NCBI RefSeq assembly: GCF_039696035.1
Contig: NZ_CP155567.1
Coordinates: forward strand, 4,211,001 to 4,275,000
Reading direction: 5' to 3'
DNA: 64,000 nucleotides
Source: Microbulbifer sp. SAOS-129_SWC
GTDB taxonomy: Bacteria; Pseudomonadota; Gammaproteobacteria; Pseudomonadales; Cellvibrionaceae
Each line of letters begins with the position of its first letter. Within the stretch, counting starts at the first letter, position 1. A program made the position numbers and the translations under genes. Positions 33,904 through 42,284 of this stretch are shown in pieces. The notes below the pieces were generated by a model. That model ran no database searches. It was not told where the DNA came from and saw only the letters and a list, made by a program, of their open reading frames with translations.

Positions 33904-35913
33904 ATGCGCATTCTCTTCCTGATCATGGCAGTTTGCCTGTGCGCCTGCGAGCGCGCGCCGGACGCGCCCACCGGCAGTCAAACCCGGACACTGCCCTACG
34001 GTAGCTGGCCATCGCCGGTTTCCGCCGAGTCTGCGATTGCCGGCAGCCGCGCGCTGGGAAGCGTGTCCTTCGACAACGGTTATCTTTACTGGGCTGAGTC
34101 GCGCCCGGAGGAAGGTGGACGAATCACCCTGATGCGCTGGAAAGCCGGCACCCAGCCCGAGGAGCTACTTGCCGCGCCGTGGAATGTGCGCACACGCGTG
34201 CAGGAGTATGGCGGCCGCTCCTATACCGTGGCGAACGGGGAAATATTCTTCAGTAACTTCAAGGATCAGCAGCTCTACCGGTTTAAGCCCGGGCAGAAGC
34301 CGGTCGCTTTTACCAGCGAACCCGGACTGCGCTATGCGGCCTGCCAATTGGACCGGTCGCGCCAGCGCCTTGTCTGTGTCCAGGAGGATCACCGGGCGGA
34401 GGGCGAGCCCACCAATGCGCTGGTGGCGCTGCCGCTGGACTCGCAACGCAAACGCAGCCTGCTCTTCCAGGACAGCGATTTTGTCTCCGCCCCGAGCCTG
34501 TCGCCAGACGGTAAGGCGCTGGCGTTTGTCAGCTGGAACCACCCGAATATGCCCTGGGACAATACCAGCCTGTGGTCGGCAGAATTCGCGGACAACGGTC
34601 AGTTGCAGCAGCTGGTCAATCACAATCCCGACCGCGAGGAGTCTGTCGTTGACCCGCAGTGGGGGCCCGGCCACCAGCTGTATGCCATCTCTGACCGGGA
34701 TAACTGGTGGAAGCTCTACCGCGTCAACGGCCAGGATTTCACCCCGCTGCAGCCGGAGTTCAAAGAGAGCGAGCTCGGCGGGCCGGCCTGGACACTGGGA
34801 GGCCACTATTATCGCCTCCTCGAGGATGGTCGCATCGTCGCCGCAGTCAGGCACGGCGGCACCGAGACAGTCATGCTGATTGACCCGGCCAATAACCGCA
34901 GCACAAAGCTTCCGGTGCAGGGCGTTACGTTCAGCAACCTGCTCCCCGAAGGGAAGCAGCTGTTTATGATCGCGGGCCTTACCGACCGTCCGCCCGAACT
35001 GGTGCGGGTGAACCTGAGTGGGGATCAGCACAAAGTCATTCGCACCGCCGGCGATGCCGGTGTGAGTGCGGCGTGGATCCCGCAATACCAGCTGGTGAGC
35101 TTCCCAACCGCCGGTGGTGCCACCACCCACGGCATCTACCTGCCCCCCACCAATCCGCAAGTGCGGGCCCCGGAAGGCGAGGCGCCGCCACTGATCGTCA
35201 CCGTACACGGCGGGCCGACCGCGGTCAGCAGCCCGACATTCAGCCGCAGTGAGCTGTTCTGGACCAGCCGCGGCTTCGCCATGCTGAAGTTGAATTACCG
35301 CGGCAGCACCGGTTTTGGCCGCGCGTACCGCCGCTCTCTCTACGGACAGTGGGGCGAAGCCGATGTAGAAGATGCCATCGCCGCGGCCAAATGGGCGGCG
35401 GACTCCGGCCTGGCAGACCCGGACCAACTGATCATCCGCGGTGGCAGTGCCGGTGGCTTTACCGCGCTGGCCGCGCACGCCTTCCACGATACCTTTGCCA
35501 CCGGTGCCAGTTACTATGGGATCAGCGATCTGGAAGCACTGGCGCAGGACACCCACAAGTTCGAATCGCGCTATATGGATAACCTGATCGGCCCCTACCC
35601 GCAGGACAAGGAAACCTACCGCGAACGTTCACCCATCCACCATCTGCAAGGGTTCACCAAACCACTGCTGCTGTTACAGGGCGAGGACGATCCGGTCGTA
35701 CCACCCAACCAGTCAGAGATGATCTTCAAGGCACTCGAAGCACAGGGTGTCCCCACCGCCTACCTGGCGTTCCCCGGGGAATCCCACGGCTTCCGCAAGT
35801 CGGAAAACCAGATCCGCGCACTGCAGGCAGAGCTGTCTTTCTATCGGCAGGTACTGGGAATTGATGCGGCAGAACAACTGCCGCCACTGAAAATTATCGG
35901 ATTGGAAAAATAG
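33904..35913 (+). CDS. S9-family prolyl oligopeptidase-like lipoprotein
   Basis: 669 residues. Lipobox VCLCAC (Cys16) anchors it to the envelope. Residues about 45-400 form a beta-propeller-like domain (LSPDGKALAFVSWNHPNMPW); about 410-650 are the alpha/beta-hydrolase domain with Ser in IIRGGSAGGFTALAAHAF, Asp in LLQGEDDPVVPPNQSEM and His in FPGESHGFRKSENQ. S9C-type (acylaminoacyl/dipeptidyl peptidase) enzymes cleave short peptides. All catalytic residues present. A short cassette-like spacer upstream holds no recognised promoter. Confidence 0.9.
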   Translation: MRILFLIMAVCLCACERAPDAPTGSQTRTLPYGSWPSPVSAESAIAGSRALGSVSFDNGYLYWAESRPEEGGRITLMRWKAGTQPEELLAAPWNVRTRVQEYGGRSYTVANGEIFFSNFKDQQLYRFKPGQKPVAFTSEPGLRYAACQLDRSRQRLVCVQEDHRAEGEPTNALVALPLDSQRKRSLLFQDSDFVSAPSLSPDGKALAFVSWNHPNMPWDNTSLWSAEFADNGQLQQLVNHNPDREESVVDPQWGPGHQLYAISDRDNWWKLYRVNGQDFTPLQPEFKESELGGPAWTLGGHYYRLLEDGRIVAAVRHGGTETVMLIDPANNRSTKLPVQGVTFSNLLPEGKQLFMIAGLTDRPPELVRVNLSGDQHKVIRTAGDAGVSAAWIPQYQLVSFPTAGGATTHGIYLPPTNPQVRAPEGEAPPLIVTVHGGPTAVSSPTFSRSELFWTSRGFAMLKLNYRGSTGFGRAYRRSLYGQWGEADVEDAIAAAKWAADSGLADPDQLIIRGGSAGGFTALAAHAFHDTFATGASYYGISDLEALAQDTHKFESRYMDNLIGPYPQDKETYRERSPIHHLQGFTKPLLLLQGEDDPVVPPNQSEMIFKALEAQGVPTAYLAFPGESHGFRKSENQIRALQAELSFYRQVLGIDAAEQLPPLKIIGLEK

Positions 35914-35961
35914 CGTTTTTCCCAACGCTACTCTGGAAGCAGTTACTTGGGCGGGCGCCGG

Positions 35962-36348
35962 TTAATCGGGCCCGTTTAACCAGGCCAAGGCCTCCTCTGC
36001 ATCTTCAAAGAAGCGCGCTTCACCGCCGATAAACCAGGAACCGACTTTGGTGGACAGCTCCTGCCAGCGGCGATTGCCCACCAGCGCCACGCGTTTGAAC
36101 TCGCGGCCGTGTTTGAGGCCGAGCTTCATGTCGTCCCACGCGGCACGAGGCTCCCACCCTTCCAGCTCGGTGGCGTCGAAGAAGACGTTGATTTTGGGGT
36201 GCTCGACCCCGGCGATGGTGGATTCCAGCATCGGCACCAGGGCCTGGTAGTCCTCGTGGGTCAGCTTGCCGCGCACATGCAGCGTGAGGAAAAATTCACC
36301 GTTGGTGCGCTCCATGCCGACGGAGAGGCCGTGGCGTTGAACACTCAT
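35962..36348 (-). CDS. SpoIIAA-like STAS-fold protein
   Basis: 128 residues: LTLHVRGKLTHEDYQALVPM, INVFFDATELEGWEPRAAW, FKRVALVGNRRWQELSTKVG and FFEDAEEALAWLN match the SpoIIAA-like (STAS/Crispr-free) domain family of small cytosolic proteins. The ATG at 36346-36348 with CAGGAGTTGCCC before it is preferred over the in-frame ATG six bases further upstream. Function unknown. The neighbouring S9 peptidase gene is convergent. Confidence 0.83.
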   Translation of the reverse strand: MSVQRHGLSVGMERTNGEFFLTLHVRGKLTHEDYQALVPMLESTIAGVEHPKINVFFDATELEGWEPRAAWDDMKLGLKHGREFKRVALVGNRRWQELSTKVGSWFIGGEARFFEDAEEALAWLNGPD

Positions 36349-36492
36349 GGGCAACTCCTGCAGGCAGTCCTATCAATGGAAAACTACCGCCTTTATAAGG
36401 TGGTATCCGGGTGATAGCAATCGCTGGTGGAGTAGAAGAGAAGAGCGCAGGGTGAGGAAGAGATTGGTGCCGCGGGCCCGCATGGGCCGCGG

Positions 36493-36524
36493 CGATCCGG
36501 CGATCCGGCGATCCGGCGGCCCGG
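36493..36524. repeat. 8-base tandem repeat
   Basis: Three exact copies of CGATCCGG plus a fourth, CGGCCCGG, end four bases before the stop of the RcnB-like gene. It is a short simple repeat that could vary in copy number by slippage without changing a protein. Confidence 0.8.
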
Positions 36525-36527
36525 CAA

Positions 36528-36836
36528 TCAGTGGCTGCGGATGATATCGACGATTTCATGGGTGGCCTGAATCAGGCGCACCACTTCGCCCTCGATGCTC
36601 ACGGTGACGTAGCCGTTTCTGTCCACCGGCTTGACCACCACCGCGTGACTGTAGATATCCGGTTCGAGCACCGAACCCACCTGCAGCTTTTTCTGCCAGC
36701 CCGGGGGCAGTTCGCCGCCGCGCTCAACCTTCTTCTGCAGCCCCGGGGGCAGCTCCTTATTCGGCTTGGCTTCGACGCCTTCGGCCGCCAGGCCGACCGC
36801 GGCGGCGAGCCCCACGGCGATGGAAAGTCTGATCAT
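36528..36836 (-). CDS. RcnB-like exported protein
   Basis: 102 residues. Signal peptide MIRLSIAVGLAAAVGLAAEG, then two copies of a short motif (ELPPGLQKKVERG and ELPPGWQKKLQVG) and a beta strand region (VVVKPVDRNGYVTVSIEGEV). The LPPGxxKK signature is that of the RcnB/DUF1236-type periplasmic proteins. Function unknown here. It follows the SIMPL gene with a 10-base gap, the second gene of a pair. Confidence 0.78.
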   Translation of the reverse strand: MIRLSIAVGLAAAVGLAAEGVEAKPNKELPPGLQKKVERGGELPPGWQKKLQVGSVLEPDIYSHAVVVKPVDRNGYVTVSIEGEVVRLIQATHEIVDIIRSH

Positions 36837-36846
36837 TCTGATGTCC

Positions 36847-37566
36847 TCAGTCCGACAGGTAGTACTCGATGGTGGAGACTACCCGTACCTTCTTGATATG
36901 CGGGTTGTTCTTGTCGCGATCGCTGATACTGAACTGGCCCTGGGAGGCCCGCTTGATCTTGCCCAGTACACTATCCGAGTCCTCGGCAAATTTCTGTGCA
37001 ACCTGTCGCGCCGCGTTGGTGGCCTGTTCGACCATCTGCGGCTTGATCTGGTTCAATCCGGTGAAGATATATTCGGTCTGGCCACGGAAGCTGTTGCCGG
37101 AGAAGGCGATGCCCTCCTTGCCGAGGCTGGACAGCTTGTTCATCGCGGCGCGCACCAGATCGACCTTTTTTGAATATACGGTCACAGTCTGCAGCGCCGT
37201 GTAGCGGAACTCCGGCCGCGGGCCGCCGCCGTACTGCTGCGCCGACTTGTCGGTAACGCCCGGCATGGAGACAGTGATTTCGTCCTTGCCGATGCCCTGA
37301 TTCTGCAGAAACTGCTCGATACGCTCACTGCTGCTGGCGATATCCTTGTACAGCACTGTCAGGTCATTGCCGGCGGTGGTGAACTGGATCGGCCAGATCA
37401 CGATATCCGCCGGCACCTCGCGCTCGGCCAGCCCCTTGACGGTGACAGTCCGGTCATAGCCCTTGAACTTGTCCACCGCATTGCCAAGCAGGAAGCCGAG
37501 CGCGGCCAGGCCGAGCAGGATGCCGGCGCCGAGCAGTGCGGCGGAGGTGGTGTTTTGTACTTTCAT
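36847..37566 (-). CDS. SIMPL-domain exported/membrane-anchored protein
   Basis: 239 residues. N-terminal membrane anchor (LLGAGILLGLAALGFLLGNA) and the SIMPL (DUF541) domain from VTVKGLAEREVPADI to KVRVVSTIEYYLSD, including EFRYTALQTVTVYSKKVDLV. Members lie in the periplasm and are linked to oxidative stress in some bacteria; mechanism not established. The ATG at 37566 (GGAAACAGCG before it) is preferred to 37581. First gene of a pair with the RcnB-like gene. Confidence 0.85.
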   Translation of the reverse strand: MKVQNTTSAALLGAGILLGLAALGFLLGNAVDKFKGYDRTVTVKGLAEREVPADIVIWPIQFTTAGNDLTVLYKDIASSSERIEQFLQNQGIGKDEITVSMPGVTDKSAQQYGGGPRPEFRYTALQTVTVYSKKVDLVRAAMNKLSSLGKEGIAFSGNSFRGQTEYIFTGLNQIKPQMVEQATNAARQVAQKFAEDSDSVLGKIKRASQGQFSISDRDKNNPHIKKVRVVSTIEYYLSD

Positions 37567-37668
37567 CGCTGTTTCCGTCATCCGCGGCGCCGCGCAAAGT
37601 CGTGGCGCTTTGCGTGGCCGTATGAGTGTGCGGTTATTGTCGTCGTGGGGGTCTGAATCGGGGCTGAA

Positions 37669-38073
37669 TCAGAGGCAGATCTCATCGTAACCGCGACCGC
37701 GGAACTCCAGCAGGCAGAAACCATTGCCGAAGGGATCCGCCAGCCCGGCGATGGCACCCCATTTATTGATGCGGATTTCGGATTCAAGAACGGCGCCGGC
37801 GGCGACGGCTTTTTCCACCGCAACCTCAACGTCGTCGACCACCATATCCAGGTGCACCGGCGTCCAGTGGCGCTCGTAGCTGCGCACCTGCGCCAGGGTT
37901 TCCACCACCGGTGTGCCGGTCTCCTTGGCAAGCAGGTAAACGGGCGCATCCCCGCCCAGCATCTCCACACCACCAGTGCCGAAATGTCGGCCCACCCGCA
38001 GGTCGAAGGCGTTGCGGTAGAACTCGATGGCGCGCTCCAGATTATCCACGTCGATATTGATCAGGAATTGCAT
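37669..38073 (-). CDS. VOC-family protein (glyoxalase/bleomycin-resistance fold)
   Basis: 134 residues: LINIDVDNLERAIEFYRNAF, GRHFGTGGVEMLGGDAPVYL, PVHLDMVVDDVEVAVEKAVA and IAGLADPFGNGFCLLEFRGR give two beta-alpha-beta-beta-beta units. Candidate metal ligands are the H in PVHLDMVV and the E in CLLEFRG. Substrate unknown. It is followed upstream on the same strand by the DUF2007 gene (18-base gap), so the two may be co-transcribed. Confidence 0.85.
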   Translation of the reverse strand: MQFLINIDVDNLERAIEFYRNAFDLRVGRHFGTGGVEMLGGDAPVYLLAKETGTPVVETLAQVRSYERHWTPVHLDMVVDDVEVAVEKAVAAGAVLESEIRINKWGAIAGLADPFGNGFCLLEFRGRGYDEICL

Positions 38074-38091
38074 GGTCTTATGGTTCGCGGG

Positions 38092-38406
38092 CTAGTGAAC
38101 TGGCTGCGGCTCGCCGCAGTTCCAGCAGTAGTCGAATGCCGCACCGTTGTTCTCGCCGCAGTCGGGGCACTGCCAGTCACCGCCGGCTTCGTCCTCTGCA
38201 TCCGCGAGTAACTTTTGCGCGCGCTCAAAATCCCGCGCCCGCTCCAGCCATAATTCCGGCCAGGTCTGGTTCGGCGCCAGATCGCCGGAGCCGCCCTGGG
38301 CAAATTCGTTCTTCATGAAAACCGGAATGCCGGCGAGCTCCAGCTTGCTTCTGGCCAGCTCTACCAGCAGGCGGTTTTCGTTGGTGAAGATGAGTTTCAT
38401 TGACAC
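38092..38406 (-). CDS. DUF2007 protein with zinc ribbon
   Basis: 104 residues. The N-terminal half (LIFTNENRLLVELARSKLEL) is a DUF2007 signal-transducing domain; the C-terminal WQCPDCGENNGAAFDYCWNC is a CxxC...CxxC zinc ribbon. The start may be GTG at 38406 (GGGGAAAAT before it) or the ATG two codons later. Predicted cytosolic. It overlaps no neighbour; the TPR-TonB gene ends 18 bases upstream. Confidence 0.82.
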   Translation of the reverse strand: MSMKLIFTNENRLLVELARSKLELAGIPVFMKNEFAQGGSGDLAPNQTWPELWLERARDFERAQKLLADAEDEAGGDWQCPDCGENNGAAFDYCWNCGEPQPVH

Positions 38407-38424
38407 ATTTTCCCCACTAGAGCC

Positions 38425-39522
38425 CTAGTCTGCCAGATTGAAATTGAACTTCACTTTCCGGTCAGGGGTATCTACTGGCGCCCCATCGACAAACCTTGGC
38501 GCATATCGAGCTTGTTCAAGATACTTCTTCGCAGCATCACCAAAACTCGATGCTCCCTTGGTTTCCAGTATTTCGATATCTTCCGCGAACCCGGAATCCG
38601 AAATGGTAAACTGCGCTATCGCGTAACCCTCTCGGCGGAACTCAAGTGCTGACGTAGGATACTCCGCCACACGATTGAACAGGGGCACGAGCTCCTGATC
38701 CATATTAAAAGGCGTTGCCTTGCCAATGGCCCGGCACTGCTCAATAGATTTCTCTTTCTGCCCCAGTTTATCGTAAGTCTCCACCAGGAAGGCACGGGTT
38801 GTCAGCTCCAGCTGTCCGTCTTTTCCATTTTCAACATCGACAACATCCAGAGCTTCGGCAAGCAATGGCTCTGCCTTTTTATACAAATTTCTGGATAGGT
38901 AATATTTTCCAAGATAAAAGGAAGAGTAGAACCTGCCATATGTATCCTTTTTATGGGGACCATAAAAAGCAGTATGCGCCACCTCAAGATAGGTATGTGC
39001 GCGCCTCTCCTTGGCGTAATTCAGCGTTATCTTCCCTGCTTCCAGATTGACTCTGGCAAACAGCAGGGAGTCTTTTCCGTCGTTTTCTTTAGCGATATCC
39101 AGGGCATCCTCAATATAACGCCTGTACCCCCCATTTCGATTTGAATAAACATCTCTTGCTCTGATTTCAGCCAAAACCAAGAGGGGATCTATAAGCTGAA
39201 CGCCCTTATCACCATAGATTTTCCGATGGCTTTCCAGGGATTTTTTTGCATAAATCTCAGCGTCCTCAAACTTACCAAGCCCCATTAGCGCCTTGCCATA
39301 ATTAAGACTGGCCGCGGCGAAGTTCTTATTATTTTTCGGGTAATTTTCCACTACAGAGAAAACTGACTTGGCCGCTGTCGCAATTTTATCTGCATCGTTT
39401 TCTTTCAGCGCCTGTTGATACTCGTGAAATCGGTCACTAAGTTCACTGGCGTTGGCGACAGAGCTGATCAACAGCAAGGCTGTCAATATACAGCGATAAA
39501 AACAACTCCAATTATTCTTCAT
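38425..39522 (-). CDS. Exported TPR protein with C-terminal TonB-like domain
   Basis: 365 residues. Signal peptide (CILTALLLISSVANAS), TPR-like helical repeats (ASLNYGKALMGLGKFEDAEI, YAKERRAHTYLEVAHTAFYG, FYLGKYYLSRNLYKKAEPLL) and a C-terminal TonB_C-like domain (YAIAQFTISDSGFAEDIEIL, KYLEQARYAPRFVDGAPVD). This architecture occurs in gammaproteobacterial periplasmic proteins of unknown role. Lower GC than its neighbours. A hairpin 35 bases before its start probably ends the upstream gene. Confidence 0.8.
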   Translation of the reverse strand: MKNNWSCFYRCILTALLLISSVANASELSDRFHEYQQALKENDADKIATAAKSVFSVVENYPKNNKNFAAASLNYGKALMGLGKFEDAEIYAKKSLESHRKIYGDKGVQLIDPLLVLAEIRARDVYSNRNGGYRRYIEDALDIAKENDGKDSLLFARVNLEAGKITLNYAKERRAHTYLEVAHTAFYGPHKKDTYGRFYSSFYLGKYYLSRNLYKKAEPLLAEALDVVDVENGKDGQLELTTRAFLVETYDKLGQKEKSIEQCRAIGKATPFNMDQELVPLFNRVAEYPTSALEFRREGYAIAQFTISDSGFAEDIEILETKGASSFGDAAKKYLEQARYAPRFVDGAPVDTPDRKVKFNFNLAD

Positions 39523-39554
39523 TTTTAGTCACTCTCCCTGATAACAGTCATCCA

Positions 39555-39582
39555 AAACTAAGGGTCGCTTAGCGACCCTTAG
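39555..39582 (-). terminator. Hairpin terminator
   Basis: An 11-base stem CTAAGGGTCGC / GCGACCCTTAG with a 3-base loop. Read on the minus strand it is followed by TTTTGG. It sits downstream of the 39676-40062 gene and upstream of the TPR gene. Confidence 0.6.
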
Positions 39583-39675
39583 CGTAACAGCATTGAGGCA
39601 GAGCTTATACGGCCAATCGCCGCGCGGGTATTACGGTCTGTTCGTCTTGCGCCCCTTCGGGATTTCAGACTGGCA

Positions 39676-40062
39676 TTAACGTGCGCTGGATAATCCGCAG
39701 TCACCACCGGTACAGGGCCCAGCATCACCCACATGAATTTCCAGTACTGTGCCGCCGGGTGCCTTGCCGTCCAACCGCTCGCGAATACTGACCCGCCCGG
39801 GGGCGCGGGCGGTGTACTCCAGCACGATACGTTTGCGGGTATCCATCTGCACGGCTATTTTCTGCCCCGCGCGCACGGAATCGCCGCTTTGTACCAGCAG
39901 GTCAAATCCACTCCCGCCGGCGGGCCCGGCGTGGAAATTCAGCACCTGCGCAATCCAGCTGGCGGTGGCGCCGAGCTCGACGCTCCGGACCGGCGCCGCC
40001 AGCGCCGCTGCTGGAGTAATGATGAACAACGCCAGGATAAACGGGGGCCGTAACCACTTCAT
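39676..40062 (-). CDS. Exported hypothetical protein (lipoyl-like barrel)
   Basis: 128 residues. Signal peptide (FILALFIITPAAALAAP) and a small beta-rich domain where LLVQSGDSVRAGQKIAVQMD and YTARAPGRVSIRERLDG resemble the hammerhead or lipoyl-like fold of efflux adaptor proteins, without the lysine motif. Two cysteines near the end (PCTGGDCGLS) could form a disulfide. Function unknown. It has no close partner. Confidence 0.65.
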   Translation of the reverse strand: MKWLRPPFILALFIITPAAALAAPVRSVELGATASWIAQVLNFHAGPAGGSGFDLLVQSGDSVRAGQKIAVQMDTRKRIVLEYTARAPGRVSIRERLDGKAPGGTVLEIHVGDAGPCTGGDCGLSSAR

Positions 40063-40502
40063 ACGGGAGCACTCGCACAGCCTGAAAGGGAGTTAAAAGT
40101 TGGCGGCCCCAGGGGCCGCCGCGGTGAGCAGGTCGCCAGACCCCGTTTGCCGGGGTACTAATTTAGGTATAGCCGAGGATGGAAATAGGCGCCATTGACC
40201 GGCAGGTACCCGGCAAACGCGCAATAGCAGCAGCCACAAAAAAGGGCCGCATCAGCGGCCCAAAGTCACGGAGTCCGGGCCGGGGTGGTGGCCCTTGAGC
40301 AATATTCGTAGCGCCTGCCGCCGCCAGGCGCCCGCGCAGTAGCTTTCAACATTTTTCCAGCTCAACACATGTGAGCGGATTACAGCGTAACGAGCGGGTG
40401 GCTGGCGGTGGCCGCCAGCGCGTAGAAAGCGGAGTGCACTTGGAGTGCATGAGCATTTCGAGCACTGCCGGACGCCGTCAGGCGCCCGCGCAGTCGCTGT
40501 AA
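40063..40502. other. 440-base noncoding stretch with repeats and a terminator
   Basis: No supported gene. It holds a hairpin GGGCCGC-ATCA-GCGGCCC (40244-40261) with an A run on its left, that is, a T run on the minus strand (terminator of the PuuC-like gene); a second hairpin ACCCCG/CGGGGT (40140-40156); and a 16-base direct repeat CAGGCGCCCGCGCAGT at 40325-40340 and 40479-40494. GATTACAGCG (40378-40387) is also mirrored by CGCTGTAATC (40495-40504). Confidence 0.6.
40244..40261 (-). terminator. Rho-independent terminator of the PuuC-like gene
   Basis: Seven-base GC stem, four-base loop, and TTTTTTG after it on the minus strand. It lies about 240 bases beyond the stop of the leftward aldehyde dehydrogenase gene. 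Confidence 0.75.
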
Positions 40503-42011
40503 TCAGCTCAAATCGATCCAGGTGGATTTCAGTTCACAGTACTTATCCAGCGCATGCAAAGACTTGTCGCGCCCGTTGCCGGACTGCTTGAAGCCACCGA
40601 ACGGCACGGTGATATCGCCGCCAAAGTAGTTGTTCACCCACACCGAACCGGCGCAGATTTCTCGGGCCATGCGGTGGGCGCGGCTGATGTCTTTGGTCCA
40701 GACGCCGGCGGCGAGGCCGTAGATGGAGTCGTTGGCGATCTGCAGCGCGTCGGCCTCGTCTTCGAACTCGATCACCGACAGCACCGGGCCAAAGATCTCC
40801 TCGCGGGCGATGGTCATATCACCATTCACACCGGTAAAGATGGTCGGCTCGTAGTAGTGGCCACCGGCCACCGCCTCGGCGGGCTTGCCGCCACAGGCCA
40901 GCTGCGCACCCTGTTCCAGACCCTTGGCCACGTAGAACTCCACAGTGTCGAACTGGCTCTGGTCGATCAGCGCGCCCATCACGGTGTTGGGATCCTGCGG
41001 GTGACCGGGCACAAAACGCTCGCTGGCCTTCCTGACTTTCTCGATAAAGTCTTTGGCGATGCTTTTCTCTACCAGCAGGCGGGTGCCGGCGGTGCAGGTC
41101 TCACCCTGGTTGTAGAACACCGCCAGTGCGGCGGCCTCGGCGGCCTTGTCCAGGTCGGCGTCGGCGAACACGATGTTGGGGCTCTTGCCGCCCAGCTCGA
41201 GGAAGGTGCGCTTCAGGTTCGACTGGCCGGAGTACTCGGTCAGGGTCTTGCCCACTTCGGTGGAGCCGGTAAAGGTCAGGCAGTCGATATCCATGTGCAG
41301 GCCGAGGGTCTTGCCGAGGCTGGAGCCGGGTCCCGGCAGCACGTTCAGCACGCCGTCGGGCAGGCCCGCTTCCTTGGCCAGGCCGGCGAGGCGAATCGCG
41401 GTCAGCGGGGTGTTGGAGGCCGGCTTCAGGATCACGCTGTTGCCAGTGGCCAGCGCCGGGCCCAGTTTCCACGCGGTGGTGGACAGCGGGAAGTTCCACG
41501 GCACGATCGCCGCAACCACGCCCAGCGGCATGCGCTGGATCAGTGCCAGCTCGTTGGGGCCGGTGGGGGCCACTTCGTCGTAGACCTTGTCGATGCCCTC
41601 GCCGGTCCAGCGGATGGTGGTGACGGCGCCGGGAACGTCGACATTCATGGTGTCGCTGATCGGCTTGCCGGCATCGAGGCTCTCCAGCAGGGCGATCTCG
41701 ACCTGGTTCTGCTCGATCAGCTCGGCGAAGCGCACCATGATCTTCTTGCGCTCCATCGGCGGCATCTTCGACCAGACGCCGGATTCAAACGTCTCGCGCG
41801 CGACTTTGACCGCCAGCTCGGCGTCTTCGGGGCCACAGTTGGCCACCTGGGCCAGCTCGCGACCGTCGGCGGGGCTGATGGTGGGGCGGGTTTTCCCGCC
41901 CAGCGCGTCCACGTACTCACCGTTGATAAAGGCGCGGCCCTCGATCTTGAGCGTGGCGGCCAGGTCCAGCCATTCCTGCAGGGATTGTGGGGTCTTTTTG
42001 TGTTCCGACAT
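40503..42011 (-). CDS. puuC: Aldehyde dehydrogenase, PuuC/gamma-aminobutyraldehyde type
   Basis: 502 residues. ALDH motifs: VPWNFPLSTTAWKLGPALAT, FTGSTEVGKTL, catalytic Glu in FLELGGKSPNIVFA and catalytic Cys in YNQGETCTAGTR. The start (SLQEWLDLAATLKIEGRAFI) and the NYFGGDITVPFGGFKQSGNG ending match PuuC, which oxidises gamma-glutamyl-gamma-aminobutyraldehyde in putrescine degradation. Other polyamine aldehydes are also possible. The ATG at 42009-42011 (GAGGTGTGCC before it) is preferred. Together with the aminotransferase and GabD-type enzyme at 6.9-9.7 kb this would give a putrescine/GABA route. Confidence 0.85.
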   Translation of the reverse strand: MSEHKKTPQSLQEWLDLAATLKIEGRAFINGEYVDALGGKTRPTISPADGRELAQVANCGPEDAELAVKVARETFESGVWSKMPPMERKKIMVRFAELIEQNQVEIALLESLDAGKPISDTMNVDVPGAVTTIRWTGEGIDKVYDEVAPTGPNELALIQRMPLGVVAAIVPWNFPLSTTAWKLGPALATGNSVILKPASNTPLTAIRLAGLAKEAGLPDGVLNVLPGPGSSLGKTLGLHMDIDCLTFTGSTEVGKTLTEYSGQSNLKRTFLELGGKSPNIVFADADLDKAAEAAALAVFYNQGETCTAGTRLLVEKSIAKDFIEKVRKASERFVPGHPQDPNTVMGALIDQSQFDTVEFYVAKGLEQGAQLACGGKPAEAVAGGHYYEPTIFTGVNGDMTIAREEIFGPVLSVIEFEDEADALQIANDSIYGLAAGVWTKDISRAHRMAREICAGSVWVNNYFGGDITVPFGGFKQSGNGRDKSLHALDKYCELKSTWIDLS

Positions 42012-42210
42012 GGCACACCTCATAGCTTGGGGGTAGGCAAAACTGAATAATTATTCAATTTATACTGAAAATGTGATCACAAATCAAAGAATATCAGATT
42101 CCCGCCGGTGATCTCCACCGTGGTGATGGGGCCGGGGGTGGGGTATTCCAAGATTCGGCGGGCGCCGGGAGTGCCGGGCCCCGGCCCGGCCGGCGGGCAG
42201 CGGCCCGCGC

Positions 42211-42237
42211 GGGCGGACACAAGGTCCGCCCCTGCAG
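42211..42237. repeat. Solitary REP sequence
   Basis: Stem GCGGAC/GTCCGC, loop ACAAG, tail CCCCTGCAG (one base off the usual CCCCTACAG). It lies between the asparaginase-domain gene and the PuuC-like gene. Confidence 0.85.
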
Positions 42238-42284
42238 ATCCAGTGCCGGGGCTTGATCCAATCGCCGGCGCTTATGCCCGCCTG

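Noticed and set aside
40554-42050. 498-residue open frame on the plus strand
   Set aside because: Antisense to the PuuC-like aldehyde dehydrogenase, with the same biased composition. A shadow frame.
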